From contig CAWERB010000033.1 of assembly GCA_963811335.1 (NCBI GenBank), positions 186,001-250,000 on the forward strand: a stretch of DNA of 64,000 nucleotides, in the 5' to 3' direction. Of the stretch, positions 1-9,670 are shown piece by piece. The notes under the pieces were generated by a model. It worked only from the letters and a program-made list of their open reading frames with translations, made no database searches and was not told the DNA's origin. Source of the stretch: Trebonia sp963811335 (GTDB taxonomy: Bacteria > Actinomycetota > Actinomycetes > Streptosporangiales > Streptosporangiaceae). A program made the position numbers and the translations under genes. How positions within the stretch are numbered: the stretch's first letter is position 1; each line of letters starts with the position of its first letter.

Positions 1-227
1 TACCGGGCGAAGGCATCGGGCCGGGACCAGGTGCAGATGATCAGCACAAGCCGCGGGCTGAGCGCGGTCCGTCCGGGCGACGACCGCGACGCGGACGTCG
101 GCGGACTCTGGCACGGCGCGCTGCGCCAGCCGCCAGCCGAGTTGGCGGGCGGGTTCGGCGGCGCTGTGCTGGCCACCGGCGCTGGCCACACGGCGCTGGC
201 CAACACGGCGCACACCGCCCGCGGACG
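1..227. other. window edge, no supported gene
   Basis: I see no convincing gene here. A short plus-strand frame (31-291) is antisense to the 3' end of the neighbouring lipoprotein gene and has no recognisable features. The stretch around 160-215 contains a degenerate direct repeat built on the word ggcgctggccA, which may be decayed tandem-repeat DNA. Confidence 0.4.
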
Positions 228-728
228 TCAGCGAAGCGCGGACGCCGGCGACAGCGAAAGCACCGCGACCACCTCCGTGCTCACGGTGTGACACTCCGAC
301 GCGTTCCCGGTACGCAGCACCTCGTGCGCCGGGTAGGACTCGCAGGTCCAGCCGTCAACCGTCACGGGCGCGCCGCCGCCGTTGCCCCGCAGGTCACCCG
401 CCTTGATCGCGGCCGCGTACCCCGCCTCCACCCGCATCGCCGTGGCGCAGTTCACCGTTCCCCTGGCCACCATGATCACCACCGGCACGTTCATCGCGGT
501 GCGCGTGCGGCCGCAGGACGTTCCGGCCGCCCCGGGACCCGGTCCCGCCGAGCAGCCGGCCAGCAGCATGGCGAGTACCGCCGCGCCGAGGACCGCCGCG
601 CCGAGGACCGCCGCGCACGGAGCACCGCCGCCTGCAGGAGGGCAGCCGCGCCGCGGCCTGGACCAGCCCGTTCCGTGCTCCCGGTGCCCTGGTGAGCCTG
701 TACAGTCCGGCCCGGCGCGACCCGGCAC
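228..728 (-). CDS. putative lipoprotein, conserved actinobacterial type
   Basis: The reading frame has a hydrophobic Ala/Leu-rich segment ending in the lipobox LLAGC at about residues 56-60, so the mature protein would be a lipid-anchored extracytoplasmic protein. The mature part begins with a low-complexity GPGPGAAG linker and then a compact domain with four cysteines (SCGRT, VNCAT, WTCES, SECHT). The start is uncertain: the GTG used here gives a long basic leader before the hydrophobic core, and a later start would make a more normal signal peptide. The signal peptide contains AVLGA repeated because of a 15-bp direct repeat (about 576-616). I do not recognise the mature domain well enough to give a function. 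Confidence 0.6.
   Translation of the reverse strand: MPGRAGPDCTGSPGHREHGTGWSRPRRGCPPAGGGAPCAAVLGAAVLGAAVLAMLLAGCSAGPGPGAAGTSCGRTRTAMNVPVVIMVARGTVNCATAMRVEAGYAAAIKAGDLRGNGGGAPVTVDGWTCESYPAHEVLRTGNASECHTVSTEVVAVLSLSPASALR
576..616. repeat. 15-bp tandem repeat, about 2.7 copies
   Basis: The unit gaccgccgcgccgag is repeated head to tail in the signal-peptide region of the lipoprotein gene. It encodes repeated AVLGA on the minus strand. Because the unit is a multiple of three, copy-number change would keep the frame. Confidence 0.8.
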
Positions 729-869
729 CGCTGATCGTCATCCGCGCCCCTCCGCGCCCTCCGCGGTAGTCGCGCTCCGTCGCGTCTCCGCCACTGATCT
801 AAAGTGCCCACCTTAAGTGGTGACGGCGGCTTCGCACGCGCGGGGCCGGCCGGTACCGGCCCACGCGGG

Positions 870-1649
870 TCAGCTGTGGTCGCCGTGCCTGCCGAGAGTC
901 TCCTCGGGCGTCACGCCTGGGCGGGTCCACTGCGGCACCGGACGGCTGGTCGGGCCCCAGGTGGGGTTCCCGTCCGCGTCCGAGCGCCAGTACCAGCACG
1001 GGCCGTGCCCCTCCGGCCAGCCCTCCGGGTTGTCCTGCCAGGCCTCACGGCGGCCATAGGGCGTCATGTCGAGCAGGCTGAAGGCCCCCATGACCGGCTC
1101 GTTGCCGCGACCCGTCGTGGAGTAGGTGAGGAACGCGCGGTCGCCGTCGCGCAGGAAGCAGGTGATGTACCCCATGTCGCCGCCGACCGGCTCGTCCAGG
1201 CCGCGCACGGAGTACCAGGGCTGGGTGTAGCCCATGAACTCGACGTAGCGGGCCACCTCCGCCCAGCGGCCCGTGGTCAGGATGGCGAGCGAGACGCCGC
1301 GGGCATTCAGGTAGACGGCGTCTTTCAGTACCCAGGCCGTGGTGGTGCAGCCTTCGCACTGCCCTTGGTGCGGGGCGCCGTCGTACCACATGTGCTTGTA
1401 GACCACGAGCTCGTCGCGGCCCTGGAACAGGTCAAGGAACGGGACCGGCCCGTCCGGCCCGGTTACCTCGACCGTCGGGTCGAACTCCACCATCGGCAGC
1501 CGACGGCGGGCCGCGGCGATCGCGTCGCCCTCGCGGGTGTGGGCCTTCTCCCTGACCAGCAGCTCGTCCCGGGCGGCCTGCCAGGTGGCCAGGTCGACCA
1601 CCGGCGGGCGGCCAGGCAGCGCGGCGGCCGGGTCACTCGACGTGCTCAT
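870..1649 (-). CDS. DUF899 family thioredoxin-like protein
   Basis: A 259-residue protein of normal length for the DUF899 family, a thioredoxin-fold group found widely in actinobacteria. Visible family features are the N-terminal stretch with LLVREKAHTREGDAIAAARR, then VYKHMWYDGAPHQGQCEGCT where the thioredoxin active-site region would lie (residues about 93-112), and the tail DMTPYGRREAWQDNPEGWP. The usual paired cysteines are represented by CEGC. The ATG is preceded by a strong ribosome binding site (AAGGAGG, 9 nt upstream), which fixes the start. The molecular role of the family is not established; a redox or peroxide-related role is only inferred from the fold. Confidence 0.85.
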   Translation of the reverse strand: MSTSSDPAAALPGRPPVVDLATWQAARDELLVREKAHTREGDAIAAARRRLPMVEFDPTVEVTGPDGPVPFLDLFQGRDELVVYKHMWYDGAPHQGQCEGCTTTAWVLKDAVYLNARGVSLAILTTGRWAEVARYVEFMGYTQPWYSVRGLDEPVGGDMGYITCFLRDGDRAFLTYSTTGRGNEPVMGAFSLLDMTPYGRREAWQDNPEGWPEGHGPCWYWRSDADGNPTWGPTSRPVPQWTRPGVTPEETLGRHGDHS

Positions 1650-1757
1650 TGTGATGTCCTCCTTGGTGTGGGGTGACTGGCGGGACCGCAGGGGTCCTAC
1701 CCCGGTCGCTAGAACAGACGCGCGACCTGGCCCGAACTCATCGCGGCACCAGGCCCG

Positions 1758-2756
1758 TCACGCCGGGAACCGCAGGGCCCGCTCCAGGTGGTACTCGGCC
1801 ACGTCGCGGAACCAGTCGCGCTCCGGGTGGCTGGTGCCCGCGATCCGCAGCGGGCCCGCCACCAGGTCCAGGTGCATGCACAGCTGGTAGAACCGGAGCC
1901 GGTCCTCGTCAAGGCCGGCCCGGCGAAGCTTCGCGTAGTGCTCGCCGAACCGCATCCGCAGCCAGGTGTGCTCCACCTCGACGTCGAAGTACATGGCGCC
2001 TTCGATGTCGATCAGCACCGGCTCGCCGCGCCGGTCGAGCAGGACATGGTCCGGGCCGAGCTCGCCGTGCACCAGCGCGGCGGCGGCGCGCGGCTCGACC
2101 GGGGCGGCCAGCGAGTGCAGCGCCCGCTCGAGCCTGCCCCGCGCCCGGGCGGCGCGCGGGTCACGCACGGCGATCTCCGCGAGCTGGGCCAGCGACCGGT
2201 CCAGCATGATCCGCTCGCACGAAGTCACGGGCGGGCGACCGCCCGCGTCGACGAACGCCACCTTCCCCGGCGACGGCGACCGGACGTCGGCCATGGCGGC
2301 GAGCCAGCCGGCCACCACGGCCAGGGGGTGCTCCGCCGCCACGGGATCCGTTGCGAGCAGCGACTCAAGCCTGCCGCCCGCCACGTACTCGACCACCGCA
2401 ATGTCCGCCGGGTACAGCGACCTCGACCGGTCCGCGAGCAGGATCTCCGGGCAGCGGACGCCGACGGATGCCAGGCGGCGCGCCGCGGCCTCGAACAGGG
2501 CGAGCCCGGACGCGTGCGAGAACGGGTCGGCCTGGTCGCCGGCGCCCGCGGGAAGCACGCCCTGCCAGTAGTCCTCGGCTTCGTCCCAGACATAGACGAG
2601 AACCGTGCGGCCGTCATCCATCGCCAGCCGGTAGGCGCCCTTCTTCGACCCGCCGGCCAGCCGCTCAACGCGTCGCAGCGCCCGGTCCCGGCCGAAGACC
2701 GCACGGACCACCGGGCGCATGCCCTCGGCATCCGCGAACCTCCGCTCGTCAGCCAT
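1758..2756 (-). CDS. APH-like phosphotransferase
   Basis: A 332-residue protein of the aminoglycoside phosphotransferase/choline kinase superfamily. The nucleotide-binding lobe is at residues about 25-110 (RLAGGSKKGAYRLAMDD). The catalytic loop reads VHGELGPDHVLLD near residue 225, and the metal-binding segment LIDIEGAMYFDVEVEH follows about 20 residues later. The canonical catalytic loop is HGDxxxxN, so Glu and His replace the usual Asp and Asn. This may be a feature of the subfamily or may weaken kinase activity. A ribosome binding site (GGAGGG) lies just upstream of the ATG. The substrate is unknown, and drug resistance should not be assumed. The two flanking genes are also on the minus strand but are not obviously linked to it. 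Confidence 0.75.
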   Translation of the reverse strand: MADERRFADAEGMRPVVRAVFGRDRALRRVERLAGGSKKGAYRLAMDDGRTVLVYVWDEAEDYWQGVLPAGAGDQADPFSHASGLALFEAAARRLASVGVRCPEILLADRSRSLYPADIAVVEYVAGGRLESLLATDPVAAEHPLAVVAGWLAAMADVRSPSPGKVAFVDAGGRPPVTSCERIMLDRSLAQLAEIAVRDPRAARARGRLERALHSLAAPVEPRAAAALVHGELGPDHVLLDRRGEPVLIDIEGAMYFDVEVEHTWLRMRFGEHYAKLRRAGLDEDRLRFYQLCMHLDLVAGPLRIAGTSHPERDWFRDVAEYHLERALRFPA

Positions 2757-2947
2757 GGCCGTCCCTCCGGGTGCACGTCAACAATGTAGACGGACCGCAC
2801 CGTGGCCGCGTAGGCGGCGGCAACGGCGGGCGGCTGGGCCAGCTGCGGTGCGCGCAGCACCGCCACGGCCACGGCGGCCTTCTCCTCCGGCTTGCGGCGG
2901 CGGGCGCGGCGCAGCGCGGCGGTGACCTGCAACGGGGTCAGCCTGGC

Positions 2948-4963
2948 TCAGGTACGCCCAAACCCAGTTGCGGGTCCCCAACCCGATGCGGGTAAGGCGG
3001 TGTACCGCCAGGGCTCCTGCACGTAGGTGCGCCCGGTGGGCGTCTCCCATACGTGCCAGCCGGGCCTGGGCTGGGTGACGATCCACCCTGGCATCTGTTT
3101 CACTTGGTGGCAGCGGCGGGACCGGGCGCCGGCGTTGCACGCGTCGGTTACCCCGCCCTTGTCGTAGGGGACGCAATGCTCAAAGTCCGACTCGCGCGCG
3201 GCGCGGGAGCAGGGCGGCCAGGTGCACTCGTGGTCGCGGACCGCGACCAGGCGGCGCAGCCGGTCGCCGGGCAGGTAGGAGCTGACCGCGTACCGGTGGT
3301 CGCAGTCATAGGTGGGCACGACGTCGAGCCGCACGGCCAGTTGCAGGCCGCCGGGCAGGGTCAGGACCCAGGTTCCTGGTTGTCTTGGGGTGAACTGCCA
3401 GGTGCCGGGTGGTGGCGCGCCGGCGCGCGGCTGGGCTGCCTGGGTTTCCAGCTGGTGCAGGTAGGTCTCTGTGATGCTGATGTTGACCCGGGCGGGTAGC
3501 GCGCAGTAGGCGGGGCCTGTCGGTGGCGGCTGAGGCTGGGGCCGTGTGCCGCGGGCCTGGCGCGCGGTGCCGTGCCCGGTGGCGTATCCGTGGTCGTCCA
3601 CGACGGTGATCTCCCAGCGGGAGGCGGGTGAGCGGGCCGCCGCGGCGGCGAGGTCGCGGGCCAGGGCGGGGTCGATCGGGCCGAGAGCCGGCTGTCCCCG
3701 GCGCGGTCGGCGCGGTGTTGCAGAGTGGCGAGCGGGACGGTCACCTCGGCCAGCGGCGGGGCGGGTGTCCGCGGGTCTTCCGGGTCGCCATGGGCCTGGT
3801 CTGGCTTTCTGTTCCTGGCTGGCTCGCGTGGCCGCCGTGGTCTTCGCCGGTCGGGGCCGCGTAGTCATCGGGGCTGCTCGGGCCGGGCGCAGGGCCACGG
3901 GCGGCTGCGCAACGGGTCGCGGCTGTCGTCCGGCCGGGGACCGCGGGACGGGCCCGGGCAGCCGCCGCCGTCGTCGGGGCCGGTGCCGTCATCGCCGTCT
4001 GCGTTATCCGGGCCGGAGGTAACGGGGGGTTCCAGGGCGGCGCTAGCGGCGAACGTGATCGCCTCCCGGGCACTGACCCCGTTGAGCAGGTGGAAGATAG
4101 GCGAGCACCTGCAAGGTCCCGGCCGACTGGTCGGCGAACGCGCCCGATGCCTGGTACAGGTCGGCGCGGGCCATGACACTGGCATGCCCGGCCAGGGCCT
4201 CGGCGGCGGGCAGGTCGCGGCCGGACAGGCCGACCGCCCCGGACTCCTCGCGGAACGCCGTGACCCGCGCCTGCTTCTCTGCGGCCGACCGGCGCCGCTC
4301 CGCGACGTCCGGGGCCACCGCCAGGGCGGCCCGCCACGCGAGGCGTTCCACCTGGAAGTAGGTCTTGCCGTCAAGGTCGCCTAGGATCAGCGCCTCGGCC
4401 CGGGCCGCTTCACTGTCGTCCAGTGGCTGGAAGAGCTGCGCGATGAGCCTGGCCTTCGGCAGCGTCAGGGTGCCGTCCGCGAGGAGTCGGCCGGTCCCGG
4501 CGAGCCGGGTGCCCAGCGTCCAGGCGAGGGACGCGAGGTTCCCCGCCGACACCGGCCCCACCGCGAGGGCGCCGGAGATCTCGTAGGTCAGCGAGTCGTC
4601 CCACCCGTCAGGCAGGTCGGGGCGGCGGCGCAGCCGCGGGGTCCCGTCGCTGTCCTCGCGGGTCATGGCGCGCAGCGTGGCGAGCTTCCCCGCCGCCGCC
4701 CACGACTCCACGGCCGCCCACTGCCGGGCGATCCCGACCAGCGCATCGGTGTTCGCGCCGCCGTAGCGGTCTTCTGGTCCGGCGGCGTCCTCGAGGGCGG
4801 CGGCCAGCGCGGCGGACGGTGCGGCGCTAGCCCACGGCCTTCCGTGCTCGAAGCCCGCGGCACCGGAGCCGACGGCACCGGAACCTGCGGAGAGCCCGGG
4901 CTGGGACTGGCGGGAGTCCTGGCGGGGCGTCTCGCCAGGCCAGGATCCGTCGCCTGCCTCCAT
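2948..4963 (-). pseudogene. 13E12-type DUF222/HNH endonuclease gene, broken by frameshifts
   Basis: The pieces read in order as one DUF222-HNH protein. The first frame (4963 to about 4090) carries the DUF222 region, including YEISGALAVGPVSAGNLASLAWTLG and the helix around TYFQVERLAWRAALAV. Conserved text then continues in other frames: LLNGVSAREAITFAAS near 4060-4090, VPLATLQHRADRAG near 3690-3740, and GPIDPALARDLAAAAARSPASRW from about 3680 onward. The C-terminal part holds the HNH core, with CTWPPC, then FEHCVPYDKGG, then CNAGARSRRCHQVKQ (about 3060-3230). At least three frame changes are needed. The family occurs in many copies in actinobacteria; a nuclease role is inferred from the HNH motif. 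The start at ATG 4963 is a choice; TTG 5017 is also open. Confidence 0.75.
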
Positions 4964-5261
4964 AGCATCAGCGGGCTCCCCGTTCGATGAAGTTGATCTT
5001 ACGATGTACCTAATCAAATGTTAGTGCGAGCCACCGACATTCCGGCGCGGCATATCGAACGGCTATCCCCCTTGCTGCTGCTGCTGTGCCGGGTCACGGT
5101 AGTTGTCACCCGGCCGTGCGCCTGTACTGTGACTTCGATCTGTACTTGGCCCCTGTGAATTTTAGTTGGCCCGATATCTTGTTCGGTCAGCACGTGACTG
5201 CGACCATGCTCGCTAGGTAGCGGAAAGTCGGCAGATAGCCCTCTCGATCCGCGGAAGCCGC

Positions 5262-6490
5262 TCAGCCGGCCTGGGGCGGTCTGGCGTTGCGGATCGTCGG
5301 CACGAGGAGGGCGGCCAGTGCGCATGCGCTGATGACCGAGGCACACGTGATCATCGCCCAGGACGGGGAGGCCGCGTGCGCGATGGCGCCGAGCACGTTG
5401 TTGAAGACCAGCAGGGCCCCGCTCTGGGCGAGGCTGAGGAGCGCCTGGACGCGGGCCAGGTGGCTGCGGGGCGCGGTGCCCATCAGGACCGGGCCCAGGC
5501 TGCAGGTGAACACCCCCACCCCCAGGCCGACGACGGCCGGCCGGCTACCGCCAGAGCTTTCCCGGCGGCAAGTCCCATCATCAGCTCGCCCCCGGCGACG
5601 ATCGCCAGGGCGAGCGCGGACGCGAGCCCCGGGCGGGGCGGCGACCCGCGGCGGGCCACGACGACGGCGACGGCGATCACGCCTGCGGCTTGCGCGCCGA
5701 CGATGAGACCGGCGGCCGCGGCGGTCCAGTGGTGCTGCCGGGCGAGGAGCGGCACCAGGAGCGAGGTGACGGGGATGACGAACCCCGCGACCCCGCCGAC
5801 CAGCAGCAGAAGGGCCGCCAGGCCGGGGGGCCTGAGCGCGACGCGGATCCCGTCCGTCGACTCGCGGAGCACGCTGCGCCGCGGTCCGTCCGGCTGGGTG
5901 AACCGGGGCCGGACCGCGATCAGCGCGGCCAGGACCGCGGCGAAGCTGACCGAGTCGACGGCCGAGGCGGCCGTGAACCCGGCCAGGCCGACCAGCGCGC
6001 CGCCGACCGGGCCGCCGACCATCGACACGAGCCGGCTGCCCACCTGGTTCAGCGCCAGCGCCCTGGGCAGCTGCTCGTCACCGACCAGCTGGCGGGGCAT
6101 CGACCCCGACGACGGCAGGTAGAACGCGTTGACCGTGCCGATGATCAGGCCGGCCACCGCCAGCAGCGCCAGCGGCGTGCCCCACCGCCAGCTCACCAGT
6201 GCCAGGACGGCCGCGACCGCGAGCATGACGCTGTCCCCGGCGATCATGACGCGCCGCGCCCCCAGGCGGTCCCCCACCGCGCCCCCGGCCAGCAGGAACA
6301 CCGACTGCGGCAGGTTCACCGCGGTCAGGACCAGGGCCGCCCGCCGGACCGCCACGGGCCGAGGCCGCCCAGCCGAGCCCGAAGTACAAGGCCGCGTCGC
6401 CAAGCTGGGACACTAGCGCGCCGCTCCGCCAGACCAGGTAGGCCGGGGAAGGCGGGCAGCCGGGGCTCTCTCGGCGGTAAACGCGGTCAT
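5262..6490 (-). CDS. MFS exporter (EntS/MFS_3-like), with frameshifts
   Basis: Reading across about three frame changes gives a 12-helix major facilitator of about 410 residues. The N-terminus (ATG 6490) runs MTAFTAE into SPGCPPSPAYLVWRSGALVSQ and then LGDAALYFGLGWAAS near 6370-6450. The body follows in the next frame (about 6350-5520) with the helix 2-3 motif GGAVGDRLGARRVMIAGDS, which is the classic GxxxDRxGRR loop. The C-terminal helices (MGTAPRSHLARVQALLSLAQSG and on to the stop) sit in a third frame at 5262-5515. No conserved segment is missing, so this looks like an intact gene with sequence errors. The family exports siderophores, drugs and other small molecules; the substrate here is unknown. 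Confidence 0.75.
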
Positions 6491-7135
6491 GAGCCGACCA
6501 TAGAGGGCGGCACCGACACTCACGTGCCTCGCAAGGGCAGGCCTGTGACCGTTGTGGTCCCTGGTTGGCGGACGCCCGTGCCGTCCGGTATCGATCTCTT
6601 TGACTAACTGGGCTGTGATCTTTCGCTCCGTGATGCACTTGCCCGGTGACCATGAGCGATGTGGTACTGGTGGGGCTGGATCGCTGCGGGCTCGGTGACC
6701 TGTTCCTGGGCTACGGAACCGGGGCGGAGCGTGCTCGTCTGGGTCTGCGACCGGGGTGGTCCCGGCGGTGGACGGCCACCTGGCGTACTTCGGGCGGCGA
6801 CGTGGCGTGCGCTGCCCGGGGGGATACCGGGCGAGCACGGGTAACGAGACTTCCTGGCTGTTCTGAGGGTGCCGGTGGCTTCGATCGTCAGCCGGCGGGT
6901 GAGGGAACCGGCCGGGATAGGCCGCATGTCGGCCCTTCCAGAAAGTCCTGCGATGCCCGTCGGCGTCGACCGCGAAATGCAGGAAGACTGGCAGCGATGC
7001 TGGCCCAACATCTGAAGTGACCGGCGGCACGCCGGCGATCCCGCTCCCGCTGACCACATCGCCTGAGACCGGACAGGCAAGCGCATGCAGCAGGAACTTG
7101 CGTCGGCCGGCTGAACATGGGGCAAAGACGAGAAT
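6491..7135. other. about 0.65 kb without a convincing gene
   Basis: All six frames contain open stretches here because of GC content, but none has a recognisable domain, a good start or a family-like pattern. On the minus strand several short segments in different frames (around 6900-7000, for example LPVFLHFAVDADGHRRTFWKG) have protein-like composition, as if an old gene had decayed. I could not assign them to a family. The composition is slightly less GC-rich than the flanks. Confidence 0.4.
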
Positions 7136-7171
7136 GTGCCGCCGGGCCGGCCGTAGCCGGCCCGGCGGCAC
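7136..7171 (-). terminator. strong hairpin downstream of the MMPL gene
   Basis: Two 16-nt arms (7136-7151 and 7156-7171) are perfectly complementary around a 4-nt loop (cgta). The hairpin lies 34 nt past the MMPL stop codon on the minus strand. There is no T-run, which is common for actinobacterial terminators. Confidence 0.75.
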
Positions 7172-7204
7172 TCCCATCGGGTGCCAGTCGCGCGGTCCGT
7201 ATCG

Positions 7205-9427
7205 TCAGGACCCGGTGCGTCCCCGCATCGGAACCAGGGACCGAGCGCCCGTCGCGGGTGCCGCGACCGCCGCGCACCGTCGGCACCGTACCGCCGGCAC
7301 CGTCGCCGTCGGCACCGTGACCGCCGGCTCCGCGATCCGCAGGGCCCGGCCCAGCCACCCTGGCAGCCACCAGTTCGCCCGGCCGAACAGGGCCACCATC
7401 GCCGGGACGAGCAGGCAGCGCACCACCACGGCGTCCACCAGGATCCCGGCGCCGAGCCCGGTGGCGAGGATCTTCAGGTCCGTCTGCCCAGAGGTCGACA
7501 TCGACAGGAAGCCGAGCATCAGGATCGCCGCGGCGCTGGTCACGAGCCGTCCGGTCCGGCCGAGCCCGGTGACCACCGCGCTCCGCGCGTCACGCGAGGA
7601 ATCGTAGGCCTCCCGGATCCTGGTGAGGATGAACACTTCGTAGTCCATGGACAGGCCGAACAGGAACGCGAACACCATGAGCGGGACCCACATGGTGATC
7701 GCCCCGGTGGCCGGCACGCCGAACACCGCCTTGGACAGGTGCCCGTCCTGGAATACCCAGGTCATCACGCCGTAGGCGGCGGCGAGCGAGATCAGGTTGA
7801 AGACGACGGCCTTGAGCGCGAGCAGCACCGACCGGAAGGCGCGCGTCAGCAGGATGAACGTGGCGATCGCGATGAGGGCCAGCATCAGCGGGAAGTCGCC
7901 GTAGACCGCGTGGTCGAAGTCGATCAGCGAGGCACCGTCCCCGCCGACGCCGATGACCCCGGTGCTGCCGACGAGCGCGTGCTCCACCGACGCGATCTCC
8001 GCTTGTCCCGCGGGCAGCGTCGACTCGGTGACCGGCAGCACGTCCACGATCGAGGTCCCCGCCCGGGCGAACCCCGCCGCCGATCCTGGCGCGACCGCCG
8101 CGTACACGCCGGGCAGGCCCGAGGCCCGCGCCGCCACCGCGGCCGGCGACCCGCCCGTAGTCAGCACCTCGGCCGGGGTGAGCACGCCGGAGGGAACGCC
8201 GCCGGAGGTGAGGGTGACGAGCGCGTCGTGGGCGGGGCCAGCGGGCGCCTCCGCCGCGGAGCCGGGCAGCCCCAGGTGCAGCGACAGCGCGGGCGCCATC
8301 AGCAGGCCCATGATCACCAGGCCGGCCGCCGCGGACACCCAGCGGTGCCGGTACACGATCGCGGCCCAGGAGGAGAACACCCGCGACGGCCGCCGCTCGG
8401 TCCGCAGCCGGGGCCAGTCGAGCCGCGGCCCGACCGAGGCCAGGATCACCGGCAGCAGCGTGACGGCGACGAGCACGGAGACGAGCGGTACGAGCACCCC
8501 GCCGTACCCGACGCTGCGCAGCATGGGCACCGGCAGCACGATCATGGACAGCAGCCCGATCGCCACGGTCAGCCCGGAGAACACCACCGCGCGCCCGGCG
8601 TGCTCCATCGCGACCGCCACCGCGTCCGCGTTGGCCCGCCCGGCCGCCCGCTCCTCACGCCACCGGCTCACCACGAGCAGCGAGTAGTCGATCGCCACGC
8701 CGAGGCCGACCAGGGCGATGAGGAACTCGACGATCTGGCTGATCCCGGTGACCTCGGTGAGGCCGCCGACGATGAGGAACGTGCCGAGCACGGACACCCC
8801 GCCGACAAGCAGCGGGAGCAGCGCGAGGAACGAGCCGAACACAAGCGCGAGAACCACGAGCGCGCCGAGGGAACCGATCATCGTCTCGACCATGATCCCG
8901 GTGCCCTTGGCCGCCGGAGCGCCGTTGGCGAGCAGGTTCTCGCCGGTCAGCCCGAAGTGCCAGCCCGCGGGCAGCGCCGCGTCGGCGGCCCTGGTGATCG
9001 CCGCGGCCGGTGTCGGGCCGCCGAACGAGGTCGACGGCGGCGTGAACACGAGGGCGAACGTGGACCGCCCGTCGCTGGTCAGGAAGGCCCGGTCACCCGT
9101 CGAGCGGTAGTCGGCGACCCGCAGGCCGGGGGAGGCGGCCGCGATGGCGCCGAACACCCGGCCCGTCTCCGCGGCCACCGCGGGATCCGTGATCCGCTGG
9201 CCGGCCGGCGCGGTCAGCACGGGGACGTAGGGTGCCTGCGACGCGCCGTTGCCGTACTCGGCGACGATCTGGTTGTCGGTCTTGAACGCCTGTCCCGGCA
9301 TGGAGAAGTCGTTGGTCATCCGGTGGGTGGTGCCGCCGACCGTCATGACGCCGGCCACGGCGATAAGCAGCCACGTCAGCGCCACTAGCGCTTTGTGGCG
9401 GAGAACGAAGCGGGTAAGCGCCTGCAT
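7205..9427 (-). CDS. MMPL/RND-type transporter
   Basis: A 740-residue integral membrane protein with the duplicated MMPL layout: one N-terminal helix (residues about 12-32), an extracytoplasmic domain, a five-helix bundle (about 185-345), then a second copy of the same arrangement. Typical motifs are FLIALVGLGVAIDYSLLVVSRWREE in the first half and FGLSMDYEVFILTRIREAYD in the second; these GxxxDY segments hold the proton-relay Asp-Tyr pairs. Family members export lipids, peptides or drugs using the proton gradient. The gene diverges from a histidine kinase/NarL regulator pair, which suggests that the pair controls it. The last 40 residues are Arg/Ala-rich and low in complexity. The start ATG (MQALTRFVLRHK) gives a normal N-terminus. 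Confidence 0.9.
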   Translation of the reverse strand: MQALTRFVLRHKALVALTWLLIAVAGVMTVGGTTHRMTNDFSMPGQAFKTDNQIVAEYGNGASQAPYVPVLTAPAGQRITDPAVAAETGRVFGAIAAASPGLRVADYRSTGDRAFLTSDGRSTFALVFTPPSTSFGGPTPAAAITRAADAALPAGWHFGLTGENLLANGAPAAKGTGIMVETMIGSLGALVVLALVFGSFLALLPLLVGGVSVLGTFLIVGGLTEVTGISQIVEFLIALVGLGVAIDYSLLVVSRWREERAAGRANADAVAVAMEHAGRAVVFSGLTVAIGLLSMIVLPVPMLRSVGYGGVLVPLVSVLVAVTLLPVILASVGPRLDWPRLRTERRPSRVFSSWAAIVYRHRWVSAAAGLVIMGLLMAPALSLHLGLPGSAAEAPAGPAHDALVTLTSGGVPSGVLTPAEVLTTGGSPAAVAARASGLPGVYAAVAPGSAAGFARAGTSIVDVLPVTESTLPAGQAEIASVEHALVGSTGVIGVGGDGASLIDFDHAVYGDFPLMLALIAIATFILLTRAFRSVLLALKAVVFNLISLAAAYGVMTWVFQDGHLSKAVFGVPATGAITMWVPLMVFAFLFGLSMDYEVFILTRIREAYDSSRDARSAVVTGLGRTGRLVTSAAAILMLGFLSMSTSGQTDLKILATGLGAGILVDAVVVRCLLVPAMVALFGRANWWLPGWLGRALRIAEPAVTVPTATVPAVRCRRCAAVAAPATGARSLVPMRGRTGS

Positions 9428-9670
9428 CTCGGGCCTTCCTTAGATTGGTTCCGGGCCTTACATCGGTTCCGGCCTGACACCGGGTCCGGCGGCCTGTCCG
9501 CCGGCCATCGCAAGCGTCCCGCCGCGCGCCGTACTCGCGCGTCCTGCGGGGGTAGGCGGTCCGGGTACCGCCAGGTGAGTAACCAGGCGCCGTAACGAGG
9601 GCGGCGTACTCCTTCGGGAGTACATCGCCCGCGGATGGTGAGCCGGCCGAAATGGGCCTACGCTGCGGAC

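Noticed and set aside
7181..9388. 735-residue open frame on the plus strand
   Set aside because: It lies antisense to the MMPL gene and has Arg/Gly/His-rich composition without motifs, a GC-driven shadow.
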